NCBI GenBank assembly: GCA_003254925.1
Contig: QANZ01052692.1
Location: 54,672-118,671 of the forward strand
Length of the DNA: 64,000 nucleotides
Origin: Chamaecrista fasciculata
Taxonomy: Eukaryota > Streptophyta > Magnoliopsida > Fabales > Fabaceae
Direction: 5' to 3'
In this document: positions 12,357 to 29,165 of the stretch, one piece after another
How the letters are laid out: every line of letters begins with the position of its first letter
Position numbering within the stretch: position 1 is the first letter of the stretch
The notes under the pieces: generated by a model
What the model was told of the DNA's origin: nothing
Seen by the model: the letters and a program-made list of their open reading frames with translations, nothing else
Database searches by the model: none
Position numbers and translations under genes: made by a program

Positions 12357-15300
12357 TCAATAAAATGGAAGCTTGCATTTACTTACACTATGATGCCTAC
12401 CAAAACTTTTTGCAGGGCAACCTGGTGGAAGATGCAAATGACTCTCGTTGTATTTGATAGATACAAGAGAAAGGCCCTGAGGTGGAGCAGACAAGGTGTA
12501 CTTTGCAAGCTCCTTGCGATCACGACTTTCCAAAATCATCGGAACAATGTCGGGAGGGATTGCTTCCTTGCCAATTTGAAGCAAGAGAGCCACCTGCAAG
12601 AGTAAATAGATGGATGCCATTGTTATCATTAACTGGAACAATTGTAGTCAGTAGAACAAGTTTTGACATGCAGAATAATCTTTCACATGGATTATGCATA
12701 AGTAAAAGTGTAAAACTATTAACTATATACCATGTTTCGAACTTGTCTGTATAAGAAGCCCGAGCCTTCGACTTCTAGCCGCAAGAGAGATCCCTGTGCA
12801 TAAATATCAAAGTAAAATGAGTAATTTGCTATACAATTTTTCACTTCCAACAAAATGAAGATAAACTTAGGGTAATTATAGTACAAAATAAGTAATAGGG
12901 TAATTTACAGTTCACTTTGTCGTGTTTAGGCTCAAAATCAGTTTATGTCCTAGTGGTTTAAAGGGTCTCATTCAAGTTTAACTTTCATGGTTTATTTTAT
13001 CACCACTTAACCGCTTTGTAGTATTCACTGTGAGAAATAATTACATGAAAGTTAAAATAACAAATAATTTCAGAGCCAAAAGTATATTCCCTATGAACTT
13101 GAGTCCTTGACAATTTCATTGTCAGTTATGGCTAAAACTAGAATTATGCTTACATTCTGAAATCTCAATTATCACTTAATCCAAATAGACTTAAAGAACT
13201 GTGAAAATGTTCAAATATAAGTTAAATGGATATATAACAATAAAACAGCTCAACAATCTAACAATCATGTAATTATTTTCATTAAGCTTTGGATGCAAAA
13301 ATATCATAAGATGGTTAAGTGGTAATTTGTTAAATTACAACAATGGTGTTACGATATATTTTATGCTGCAAGAAGGCAAACAAATTTTGAATCTAATTCA
13401 AGTAAATTATGATTTACCCTAACAAAATTATTTAGGCATAGACTATTACCATTTCTATCACGTCAAATCTGAATATATGCTTTACTGGATCTGGAACCCG
13501 ATCATTGTGGGATGCATTGGCAAAAGCAGAGAAGTCATGCTTCCCAACAAAATATTTTGCAGCATCTCTCATAACAGTGCTATTCAGTTTATACACACTA
13601 TGGTAAGCAAAATGCCGCTCGGATGGGTCCATGATGCTATCATTGTAAATCTTGTAATGATAAATCTTACTCATTGCAGAAAACCGAGCATGGAATTCAG
13701 GCGACGCAGGGCTAATTTCTCTAACTCGGATATCAGAGGGGAGAAGACCATTCAAAGCTGCATGCATCTCTTCCAAATTGTCATAGTTGAACGGTGTGAT
13801 GAAGTGTGCAACCTGCAATCACTTTAAGATTGTAATTTGCAATAGAAGCCATTTGAAACAAGACATAATCCTAGTCAAAGTAGTTCGGCCTGCCCTCAAG
13901 AAGTTTGATGTTTAAAAGTGTATTTAACAAATACTATGACTTTTTTCTCTTTTTTAATATTTTGCAAATTAAACCCATGCTCAATTTTTTAAAACTTGAG
14001 TTCCTGTGGTTCGATCTATGTGACACTAAATAAGAGTAAGTGAAATAGAGTTGGACCTGACCCCAGGCATGAACTCCTCTATCCGTCCTACTAGCCCCAA
14101 CCAAAAGGAGATCCTTTCTGTCAAGCTTTGTAACTCGAGTTAAAGTTTTTTCCACTATGCATTGTATGGTTGGGGGAGACTGTTGATATTGCCAGCCTGA
14201 AATATATAATCAATCTAGAAGGTAATTATTGGAAAAGTAATTCGAGATTTCAATGTTCAGAAAGATTTTTTGATAAACTACAAGAAGAATAAACTTTCTA
14301 ATATACATAAAAAGTTTAAAAACAGCCCAGACCACATTAAACTTAAGCTATGAAAACTTAGTTTAACAGTTTGAGCCTATGACCAATACAGGATTTGAAC
14401 GATAAAGTTCATTTACCTTATCAAAAGTTTAGCCAAATTAATCCAAAAAGGCATTCAGTTACAATATTTACACATTTCTGAGATCAAGATTATAATCAGA
14501 ATGTTCTCAATTATGCATTGATAAACTAATTAGAATTTATATATTTCTATTTTCCTTAAAACCAACAAACTTTTATATACCACTATCCAATACTGAGATT
14601 TTTTACTTAAAGGAACATACACCCTTTAGATACTAGATTTTCGTCATGACATATACCAATACGCTCCAAGTAAAAGGAAAACTACAAGCAAATTGTTCAA
14701 TTTCTATGAAACATTGAATACACATAAAATCAAACTAGGAGCTTTCCGTGCCCATTAACGTTTGATTTGACATTTGTAGTTATTCAGTGACTAAGTAGTA
14801 TATTTCTATTATTTAAGGACTAAATCGTTAGAAGTGTGAAAATTAAAAGACCGAATAATAAGTTTTCACTTTTTTAAATCCCATCTACTACTTTCTCTCT
14901 CCCATTATCTATACAGTTAGCCAATTATCAAGTTCCACATGTTTATTTCTTATTTTTTTAATTTTTAATTTAATTATTTTTGACCAACCAAAAGCACCCT
15001 CACACATATAATATAGTATAGATATAGATATAGATATAGATATAGATGTAGAAGCTTCAGATTCTGCATTGTTGACATGGTTGATTTTATCCCTTGTGTC
15101 TCGGTATCCAAGTTTACAAGCAATTAAAAGTATGCAACTCAACCAAGTGTTAGTTTTCAAGTAAACTAACAAACTAACCCCGATATAATCAAGCTCATTT
15201 AGTGGATGTATGAGTTGAAGTCTCTAAGAATAACAAATTCGTTATACTTTGATTCGTCTTTTTGAGTAGTTTATTATGTTTGGGACTACCTCATGCACTT

Positions 15301-15860
15301 ACTAAATTTCTAACCTAAGGGCAACAAGTTTACTATTAGTGTTAGTTTTCATAAAAAGCAATAAAACAACTTGAAAGATTAGCCCAACCTAACTACAAGC
15401 AAGGATACCAAAAAGTCAACACAAAGTCACTAGATTAATGAAGCGAAACGCCCCCAAATCCAAATTGTGGAAGGGAAGAATAACCTGCATAATGGGTTCC
15501 ATCATACGCCAAAACCAAGCGCCATTTATATCCACCTTGAGTCGTCAGCTTCACAGCATTGTTAGAATCCTCAATAGGGTATCCTCCATTACCATTAATG
15601 TTCTATAAGAATTACCCAGAAGAAACCAATACCATGAATAAAAAAGAAAAACACAGAAAACTACAATTAGAATCCTTCATTAACATCAGAACATATGAAA
15701 TTAACGACAAGTACTAATTACCACAATAATGAAATGAAGAAATGAGAATACAGAAGGATGAGGAAACAGAGTAGAGAGAAGAAAAGAATACCGAAGTAGA
15801 AAGAGGTGGACATATAGATGGAGATGCAGTTGCGAGGGCTACCACTGCGCAGTTCATCAT
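12357..15860 (-). CDS. tRNA pseudouridine synthase, TruA family
   Basis: Six exons on the minus strand: 15860-15792, 15602-15485, 14196-14057, 13812-13450, 12793-12731, 12593-12357. All borders are GT-AG and the frame gives 329 aa. WRLVLAYDGTHYAGWQ is the TruA N-terminal strand. ASRTDRGVHAWGQ holds the catalytic aspartate (D101). VEGSGFLYRQVRNM is the conserved C-terminal RNA-binding segment. TruA enzymes isomerise uridines at positions 38-40 of the tRNA anticodon arm. The first exon (MMNCAVVALATASPSICPPL) is poor in acidic residues and may be an organelle transit peptide, so a plastid or mitochondrial role is likely but not proven. Two ATG codons are adjacent (15860 and 15857). Intron 2 holds a Helitron (14735-15022). 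The exact orthologue cannot be fixed from sequence alone. Confidence 0.93.
14735..15022 (-). mobile_element. Non-autonomous Helitron in intron 2 of the TruA gene
   Basis: On the minus strand it starts A|TCTATACTATATTATATGTG (base 15022) and ends GGGCACGGAAAGCTCCTAG|T (base 14735). This fits the Helitron rule: 5' TC, 3' CTAG, insertion between A and T. Both ends match the element at 5605-5778. A TAGATA microsatellite lies beside the 5' end (15018-15048). The 87-codon frame here is noise. Confidence 0.7.
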
Positions 15861-16443
15861 CCCTCCCAAGTCCCAATATTCAAATGTCCTCAGCTCGTTT
15901 CATCAGAAAGGAAAACCAGAAACGTATCCAACTATGAAAGAGCAACAGCTTCAAACATGATATATCAAATTCTTTCTGAGTTACAGACTGCAATTAACAC
16001 TCAACACTATTAGGGAAGCGAACAATGGCTTTTCGCTGTGTTTGCGGGAAAACGAGAAACCCACCGAGTCCATATCCCGAGTCATCAGTTTTCGGGCCGG
16101 TCCAATTTTTACATGTTATCTCAAACATTTTTTTCAGCCCAAACTGTAATTTCGTCTCTTATTTTTTTGGTAGGTTATAATTCAGCCTTTTTTTTTTTAA
16201 TAAGTTTTTTTAAAACTTTCACTCTTTAATTTCAAAGATTAAATGTAATTATATTTTTCTCGTTTTAAATTTAAACGTAACAAGTCTCTAACTATTTTTT
16301 ACTTTTTATAAGTTTTTTCTTTATTTAATTAGGACCATCAATAAAAAGGATAAAACTTAAGTAAAGTTCCTTATATTTTTGTTATAAGATTCCTCCAATC
16401 ATAAATTTGATTTACATTCTTTCTCTTCTATAGTTGGTCATAC
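15861..16443. other. 5' flank of the TruA gene
   Basis: Presumed promoter and 5' UTR of the TruA-type gene, followed by T-rich sequence. A short frame from an ATG at 16024 (51 codons) has no recognisable product and I do not call it. From 16230 to 16400 there are weak remnants of a family B foldback element. Confidence 0.4.
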
Positions 16444-16455
16444 AAAAAGGTGTGT

Positions 16456-16576
16456 AAGGGCCTTGTTGATAGGCGATCTGTAAGTACCTCTGTAAGCGCT
16501 CACAGAGCCTGGAGGCCTGCCCTGGCCTTAGTGAGCTCCCGGAGCCCAACTCACCTAAACTTTTCTACTACCAAAA
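16456..16576 (+). mobile_element. 5'-truncated SINE copy
   Basis: The segment from 'ggccttgttgataggcgatc' to 'caactcacctaaac' is a close match to the 3' part of the SINE at 22235-22428 but lacks the tRNA-like head. It is flanked by a perfect 12-bp duplication AAAAAGGTGTGT at 16444-16455 and 16577-16588, so it was already short when it inserted. Confidence 0.75.
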
Positions 16577-16588
16577 AAAAAGGTGTGT

Positions 16589-18260
16589 TTACTATTCTCT
16601 CTCTATCATGATCACTCATGCATAAAGTTTTGACACGTTTCGAATGTTGATTGGAGAACCTTATAACAAATATATAAGAAACGTTACTTAAGTCTTGCCC
16701 CAATAAAAATGTTAAATTGAACTCTAAAAGTGAACCACTCATCTCAGTCAAACATACAAAGTTAATCATATTTATCTCGTTTCATTGCATAATCTTGATG
16801 AGTTTTTTTTTTTAGCCTAGTTAAAGATCATCAATAAATAAAATCAAATTGCGCACAAAAGTAATTCTAGAAAAAAAAAATGAAAAAATATAGAAAATCA
16901 CTTCATAGTAAACAATATGTATGTTCAATTAAAATTTCCTTATGAAATGTAAGGAAACCTTTTGATGGGGGTTATACATTAATGTTCCCTGTTGGAAATT
17001 TACAGTTACAGTACTTATACAATTGAATTAATGCGGCAAAATCTCTAACTAATTATATCAATGAAGGACTCTCTTGATAACTATTTTATTGTTGCGTGTG
17101 TTGATTTGGCTCTTTAATATTCGAGTCCGCAGACTTGGCTATTGATTCTAATATTGTTGCAAAAGTATATAACAGAGAATGAGATGAATCGAATAGTTGA
17201 TGGCTACAAAGTAAATCATTGATAGTTCCAACTTTCATTAGATTACAGCAGTAGTAGTTGATTCTTTGAAACTTGGACATGTTGAGAGTTTGAGTACTTT
17301 AAACTTAGGATAAAATACAACAAACGTAACTTTGTTTTAGTCCGATTTCACATTGGTGCTGTGTGATTTAAAAAATCTCATTTATTATTACGTATTTGAG
17401 TATGTGTGAACAATGTGAGATCAGACTAAACTACAAATATTTTTATTGTATTTTACCCTTAAACTTACATACAATCTTGAGAAGAAAAGTAATTCATCGC
17501 CATTTGCTCCTCTAGATTTAGTTTGCTTTGAGTCAAATGGATTTGGGATTCCTAATCAACGGTAAAGGTTAGATTTTGTTGTCATTATACATGTTTCCAA
17601 TTCTTCATAGGATCTCAAAAGCAAAAGCACACCAAGTGGAAGAGAGAAATATATATATATATATATATTGAGTGTCAAAGGAAAGTATAACAGTGTAGAA
17701 GTTGTAGACTTGTAGAAACTATTAGTCTTGTTTTGAACCATCAAATGTTCAAATTGATGTTAAATATATATTTTTATGTTCATTTTGATTTTAGATATTT
17801 CAAAACTTTCATATTGGTCATGAATATTATCATTTAGTTTCATTTTGATTCAAACCACTTAATGTGATTATATATTTCATTTTAAATTTGAATGTAATAA
17901 GTGACGAGTGATCTATAATTACGTGTTTTTTTTTATAAAACAAAAAGAAATTGTTTAAAGAGTAAAATAAAATTGAGCCTATAAGTAATTTGAAAACCAA
18001 AATGACTATTTGATCTACAAAAATATTATTAAATTATTTGAATATATATAAAAAATATTTAATATTTAACTTTTGTGACTCCTTATTTTCTTAAAACATC
18101 AAATTTTCAAATTAGTGTATTTATTATTGCATATAAGATAAGATTTTATATTTTTTTTTTTGTCATTATAAGATTTTATATTTGATTATATATATTGAAT
18201 TTTTACTTCAATCTACAAAATAATATTTTGATTCTACTTGGGTGACAATGAATTAATGAC
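16589..18260. other. Intergenic, no gene seen
   Basis: AT-rich, many stops in all frames. 17750-18010 resembles a worn family B element ('cattttgattNNaaaccacttaatgtgattatat'). No RNA gene or promoter recognised. Confidence 0.45.
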
Positions 18261-18268
18261 GAGGCCAA

Positions 18269-19059
18269 GGTTGTCAAACTCGAGAGCTTAAGTAAACTCG
18301 TAGAGGGAGGGTAAACTCCGATCGTAAACTCGCCGAGTTTAACTACGTATGCAGGATAAAATTTACACTTATATATCATTTACTTTAAGTGTAAAATTAA
18401 ATTAAAGTAAATACAAATATGACATAATATAATACTATTCTTCAAAATTCAAATAGTCATAAACTCATTATTTATCCAAGTATAAATTTGGTCCCATATT
18501 TTTTGGTCAGTTTCCAATTTGGTCCTGTATCTTTTTTTTGTTGCACTTTTGGTCCCATATCTTTACAAAAGGTCCCAATTTGGTCCTATATCTTTTGGTC
18601 AAGTGGCAAAATTAGTCCCATATCTTTGCAAAAGGATCAGTCGTTAGTTGATTCTTTTACAATGATATAAGACCACTTATACATCTGACCCAAAGATATA
18701 GGACTAATTATGTAATTGACGCAAAGATATAGTTCCAAATTTGGAACAAAAAAAAATATGGGACCAAATTGGGATCTGACGCAAAAATATGGGACCAAAA
18801 GTGTAACAAAAAAAGATCTGAGACCAAATTGAAAACTGAGCAAAAGATATGGGACAAAATTTGAATTTTGGCAAAAAATTTAACTCTGTGATGTTAACTC
18901 GTAGAGTTTAAGGTAAACTCACGACTTCACACAAGTTTACGATTTTGGTGCGAGTTTACTCGAGTTCAGGTCATTTACGAGTTTGTGACGAGTTTGCTCG
19001 AAATTAGGAGTGAACTCGGTGAGTTTACGAGTTAAAACTCGAATTTGACAACCATGGAA
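18269..19059. mobile_element. hAT-like element with nested foldback insertion
   Basis: The ends GGTTGTCAAACTCGA and TCGAATTTGACAACC are inverted copies, and both sub-terminal zones are rich in 'aaactcg/cgagttt' repeats. An 8-bp direct repeat GAGGCCAA occurs at 18261-18268 and 19060-19067; the right copy is 6 bp beyond the strict inverted repeat. Eight-base duplication plus this structure suggests hAT. The middle is a second foldback element (18483-18868). No transposase frame. Confidence 0.6.
18483..18868. mobile_element. Foldback MULE-like element of the 'ggtcccata' family, nested
   Basis: Left arm: repeated units 'ggtcccatatctttt', 'caatttggtcc' and 'ttttgttgcac'. Right arm: the same units inverted ('aaaagatatgggac', 'gacgcaaaaatatgggacc'). 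It lies inside the hAT-like element. Relatives are at 25975-26262, 27951-28319 and 36955-37543. The 60- and 68-codon frames are by-products of the repeats. Confidence 0.6.
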
Positions 19060-19067
19060 GAGGCCAA

Positions 19068-19655
19068 TCAAATATGATATAGTTAATTAAAATGTGAACT
19101 TTTATCTTATAGATGAAAGTTCGAATCCTCCTATCAATTCGTGAGAGTCTTATTTTACGAGTAATATGTAAATTTATTTCATAAATACCGAGTGAGGTAT
19201 TGAGGTCTTTGATGACTCTGTTATTAACTTATTATACTTTCCTCCACCTAAACCAAAGGAGAAGAAAGTAAGGGAAAGTTGACGTTATGATTAGGAGGGA
19301 GGGATAGAGGACCCAGATGAAGTTGAAAGAAGAATGCATTTGGATGATTCAATTCAAATGAACAAAAGAGAACAAACAGAGCTTGTTGGGGCGAAGGCTG
19401 AGTGTCCTTGTTCCTTCAATTTCTTTCTTGGCTTATTAGGTCCCCGCAGCAAAAATATCTTCATGATGGAATCACGTGAACCACTGGTTCAATTTCATAC
19501 TGTTTCTGTGTACTTCCACCACAATTGCTATATTCATGAACAACCGCCACTTGTTACTCTTTACATTTACATCATTCATCATTCTTTTCTGAACATGTCA
19601 TGTCGGGTATTGATCTTCGGTAGTTCCAGGATATAAATTTCTGGTAAACTTGGGA
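19068..19655. other. Intergenic, no supported gene
   Basis: A 100-codon frame begins at 19334. It has no recognisable domain, no related frame elsewhere in the window and no clear promoter. I treat it as chance, with low certainty. Confidence 0.35.
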
Positions 19656-19659
19656 CAAT

Positions 19660-20708
19660 CTCCTCCATCCGTTTCATCAGCATCCATCCAAATTAACGGA
19701 ATTAGGTTAAAATAATTTCAAAATGGACTGTTTTGTAATTTGAGTGTTTTTTATCAAAACAAACAAAAAAAAAGACTATTTTGCAATTTAAACCAAATCC
19801 CTTCATCACCATTCTTCCCTTTTCTCCTTCTCCCTTTCTTCTTCGCCGACTTCATTCCCTTCCTACCTCCCATTTCTCTCTCTTCCTCTCTCAAACCCAA
19901 TAAACAGAACGAGCGGATGTCAACAGCAAGAGATAAAAAAAATCAATGGCGTCGCGAGACAAGAAAGCATCGAAGGCTTCGAGCAGTCGTGCAGTGAGAA
20001 TACGTACACTCTCCGATCTGAACCGCCGTCGGCGGAATCCGACGGCGATTCCGATGGGCCTCAGGAGTACTACACCGGCGGCGAGAAGAGGTTTTGTTTT
20101 CCCTATTTTTCTTCACTTTATTGAAATCTTATTAGATTCCAAAAATTTCTTGTGCTATTTGATTCTTGATACAATTATTCGTGTAATTGGAGATATATAG
20201 ACTTAAGCATGGTGGTCAGTTGGGGACGTGCTTGTAAAACATGAACTAGAATATAGGAAGCCTTTATTTTGGGGTTAATTATAATCTGCTAGGGTATGGC
20301 TTCCTCGTCGTTTTTTCTTGGTATTATAAGTAGCTTGTTCCTTCGTTTTATCTGTAGGTTACTGATAGATGTTGAATCAATCTGCTGACAGAGGGTAGGG
20401 AGAGGAGGTAGGAAGGAAATGAGCCCGGCGAAGAAGAAAGAGAGAAGGAGAAAAGGGAAGAATGGTGAGGAAGGGATTTGGTTCAAATTGCAAAATAGTC
20501 TTTTTTATTAGTTTGTTTTATTAAAACAAACGCTCAAATTACAAAACAGTCCATTTTGAAATTCATTTTAATCTAGCTCTGTTAATTTGAATGGGACCCT
20601 ATTTGCAAACGGAGGAAACCACGTGCCCCATTTTGACACTTTTTAAACCATAGGGATTCTATCTGAAAATTGATCAAACCACATGGCCTTTTTGTGTAAT
20701 TTATCCAA
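19660..20708. mobile_element. Pack-MULE-like element carrying a PUX4 fragment
   Basis: Long inverted arms: about 19672-19880 pairs with about 20395-20600. Matching blocks include 'aaaatggactgttttgtaa', 'gactattttgcaattt', 'accattcttcccttttctcc' and 'cttcttcgccg'. The right arm continues to GGATAAATTACACAAAAAGG (read on the minus strand, ending near 20708), a typical plant MULE terminus. The left terminus is degraded. Between the arms is a PUX4-type exon and about 300 bp of probable intron. No target duplication was found because the left end is worn. Confidence 0.7.
19946..20090 (+). pseudogene. Captured first exon of a UBX-domain protein PUX4/p47
   Basis: ATG at 19946 reads MASRDKKASKASSSRAVRIR then TLSDLNR, which I recognise as the N-terminus of the plant p47/PUX4 CDC48 cofactor. 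After LNR the direct frame turns into Arg/Pro-rich nonsense. The frame offset by one base gives ESDGDSDGPQEYYTGGEK, the expected continuation, so a single-base indel has broken the reading frame. The exon ends GAGAAGAG|GTTTTG, a plausible donor, so genomic DNA including an intron was captured. The rest of the gene, including the SEP and UBX domains, is absent. Confidence 0.8.
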
Positions 20709-20935
20709 AAATAAATAAACATAGCCGCCCCTCCTCATTCTATCCAAACGAAGAAGACAAGGGAAAAAAATTATATCCTCGAAATTTCAGTTCGGTCCTT
20801 TTACTCATATATATGATAAAAAAAAAAGAAAACAGAATTTGGCTCCTCCAAAATTGAAGCCTCGTTGAAATCCGAACTCTGTTTATGGTCTGAGTACAGT
20901 GGTGAAGGAAGGAAAAAAAAGTTTAAACTGGACAG

Positions 20936-20945
20936 GCCACGTGGC
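20936..20945 (+). promoter_or_regulatory. G-box / ABRE-like site upstream of ALDH3
   Basis: Perfect palindrome GCCACGTGGC, 253 bp before the ALDH3 start codon. ACGTG-core boxes bind bZIP/ABF factors in abscisic-acid and dehydration responses. Its activity here is inferred. Confidence 0.5.
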
Positions 20946-21197
20946 AGCATGATGGGCGTTGATGAAACAGATAGAGAAGATTGTCCGAACTCCACCCGTG
21001 AAATAGTGAAATGAGTGTGTTTTAAAAAACGTTTATCTTATTAGTGGCACACTGGCACTCCTTACAATATGAGGTCTCCCTTTGGCTTTATGTGTGTATC
21101 ATACCGCTATCCTTCTTATTACTATCATCACCACTTACCTTCAAAACTCAAAACCAACATAAAAATATACTTTCTCTCTCCTTCTTCTTCTTCTACC

Positions 21198-26605
<5,408 letters not shown>

Positions 26606-27340
26606 TCCACAATCACATGTAATGTAATAATCTTGTATCATGTCCATATGTTGTTATTATGTGATTAAATATTAATGGTAGAATTGAGAAAGTGCCTTCA
26701 CAATTACTGCAAAGAATCATGGCAGGTAAAGCATCTTTTGCCAGATGATGTGAGTATTTCTTTTAGGAAATAGAAAGAGTAAATTGATATTTCAATCCCT
26801 AGATTATATGGGCAATGCCATTTTAGCCCATGATATTTTTGAAATATTTGGTTTAGTCTCCGAAAATTCATGAATAACAGTATACAACCCAATTGGACAC
26901 ATTCAGTGAGCTTTTGTAATGTTCGAACTTAATTGGACAAAAAAAATGTCAAAAATAACACGTAAAAAATAAAATATAATTACATTTAGTTGTTGCATGA
27001 GATCATTTAAACAAGATTATGTATTCTACCCTTATTAGAGATTCTCTCCATAAAACTAAAAAACTAGATGTATAATGCAAGTTGACTTTAGATTAATCCA
27101 AACAAATTTTTTTTTTTGCCTGAATGGTATTTCTTTTCCGTATTTCAAATATATTGGCAAAAAACCAAAAAGAGGAGAAAAAAATCAAAGGAGATTCATC
27201 AACATTCACCTCCAACAACCATCATTATATACTCCATCTGTCTACCCAAATTTAACAAGAGCCCAGTCTTCCACCAATCTTAGCCCAAGTAAAACAAAAC
27301 TAGTAACCCAGCATGTGCTGCATTTTATTTAGGAAAACTA
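26606..27340. other. 3' flank of ALDH3 and intergenic
   Basis: 26606-26700 is probably 3' UTR. The rest has no gene. Near 27105 a T-run followed by 'gcctgaatggtatttc' resembles the 3' end, in reverse, of the retroposon-like segment at 37899-38459 ('gcctgaaacatatttc'). Confidence 0.4.
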
Positions 27341-27344
27341 CCTT

Positions 27345-27715
27345 TTATCCTCTTAAATTAGAGTTAAAAGTACTAATTTCGTCTCTAAATTTTACACCAA
27401 TTGTTAATTTTGTCCCCAATCTTTCACATTTTTGTCAATTTTATCCTTTGACTAATTTCTTTTAATAAATTAACGACAAACTGCATCTTATTTTTTAATT
27501 TGGGTTAGGATTTGAGTTTCTTTTTTATCAATTTTACGTTGTATATCGCCAACCACATAGATTCTGCCGTTAATATTTAACTAAAGTAAAATAAAATGAT
27601 AAAGTTGACGAAAATGTGAAAGATTATGGACGAAATTGACAACAAAAAAAATTGAGGACAAAATTGACAACATGTGTAAAATTTGGAGACAAAATGAGTG
27701 CATTTGCCTAAATTA
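27345..27715. mobile_element. Foldback MITE, family C
   Basis: Left arm 'agttaaaagtactaatttcg' and 'tctctaaattttacacc'; right arm 'gtgtaaaatttggagac' and 'aaaatgagtgcattt'. The inner block 'aataaattaacgacaaactgc' is shared with the other family C copies. No coding content. Confidence 0.6.
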
Positions 27716-27769
27716 TAAGTTACAACTTTTGTGGTGGTCAATGTTTTTTCAACCACTAACATTCATGAT

Positions 27770-28525
27770 TTTTTTTTTCAAAAGCTTCGTCCTCGAACTT
27801 TATATCAGTTGTCAATTTTGTTTTCATTTTTTTTTCGTGATCAATTTTATCTTCAATGCTTCACATTTTGGTCAGTTTTATCATTTGCTCTTATTTTAGC
27901 CAAATATTAACGACATATTCTACATGACTGATGACACATAATATAAAATTGGCTAAAGTGCACTTTTGATCCCATAACTTTGGCAAAGGTTTCAATTTGG
28001 TCTCATAACTTCTAAAGATGTCTCACTGTTGGTCCCAAGCTGATTTCCATCTGTCACACAACTTCACCCATGTTTGCCATGTCATTATCCAACTCAGTAT
28101 GTCAAATCATCTTTAGCGACAGATAATGGATGAAAATCAGTATTGGGACCAACGGTGAGACGTTTTCAAAAGTTATGGGATCAAAATTGCAACAAAAAAA
28201 GTTATGGGACCAAATTGATACCTTTGCCAAAGTTATGGGAGCAAAATTGCAAAAATAAAAGTTATGGGACCAAATTGAAACTTTTGCCAAAGTTATGGGA
28301 CCAAAAGTGCACTTTAGCCTATAAAATTGATAGTAAAAAAACTTAAATTCCAATTGAGATTGAACAATAGAATGGAGTTTGTCCTTAATTTATTGAAGGA
28401 AATTAGTATAAGGACAAAATTGACCAAAATGTAAAATATTATAGACAAAATTGACTGCAACAAAAGAATGTGAACGAAATTGATAGGTGGTATTAAGTTT
28501 GGAGACCAAATTGATACTTTTGCCT
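27770..28525. mobile_element. Foldback MITE, family C, split by a MULE
   Basis: Family C sequence runs from 27770 to 27950 and resumes after 28319. The interruption is the element at 27951-28319, which has a clean 9-bp duplication. Right-hand blocks 'aggacaaaattgacc' and 'ggagaccaaattgata' pair with the left-hand 'ggtcagttttatc'. Confidence 0.6.
27951..28319. mobile_element. 369-bp MULE, 'ggtcccata' family, nested
   Basis: Ends GGCTAAAGTGCACTTTTG and CAAAAGTGCACTTTAGCC. Perfect 9-bp target duplication TATAAAATT at 27942-27950 and 28320-28328. The right arm carries three tandem 'gccaaagttatggga' type subunits, whereas the left has fewer, so the arms differ in repeat number. No transposase; a non-autonomous element. 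Confidence 0.85.
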
Positions 28526-28765
28526 TTTTTTTTTATAATTGAGAAAGTGAAATTAGGAGTGTAGTAGATGGGGGAATGAGATCTGGCATAGAATGAGATT
28601 AAATTTTAGGACTGGATAGCATTGACAAGAAAAAGTATCTGCAACTATGCAATTCAATTTTAAATTTTTAATCCCTCATTTTGGTGGGAAAACGGCGTCG
28701 TATTACAAGCAGCAACAGGGAAAAGGACTGTCAGAAGAAGATTCCAGGAAATTACCATAGAGCCC

Positions 28766-28771
28766 CACGTG
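28766..28771 (+). promoter_or_regulatory. G-box upstream of the aspartic protease gene
   Basis: CCCCACGTGGGCC contains the CACGTG core 400 bp before the start codon. A CCAAT-like ATTGG follows about 15 bp downstream. The functional role is inferred. Confidence 0.4.
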
Positions 28772-29165
28772 GGCCATCTCCCATTGGTCCGCGCTCGCTT
28801 CCCTCCAAAATAAATATAATTAATTAATAACAATAATAATACTATGCAAACCAAGTAAGAACGAAGCAGTGAACTGAAAACAGAGGCAAAGTATAAGAAC
28901 AAATATCATTACAATCGTTACAAGAAATCCCAAATCCAAACATCAAGTTTTGTTCTTCCCCAAATCCCAAACCCAAATGAAAAGAAATTTGACACCATCA
29001 AGCAATTCCAATACCCATAAATCATAAATCCTTTTAATTTGTTCTTTGTAAATCCCCTTTTTTTTCTCTCATGCATTTCATCGAACACGTAGTGTGTGTC
29101 TCTTTACCATACTGAAATTTTCGAAACAGAGAGTAAAATAGAAGAAGCGAGATTAATTGAAGACG

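Noticed and set aside
16024..16229. Possible small upstream gene near the TruA promoter
   Set aside because: Only about 50-60 codons, no domain, T-rich, and no sign of a divergent promoter.
19334..19636. 100-codon frame on the plus strand
   Set aside because: No recognisable family, no splice context and no relatives; likely chance in a transposon-rich spacer.
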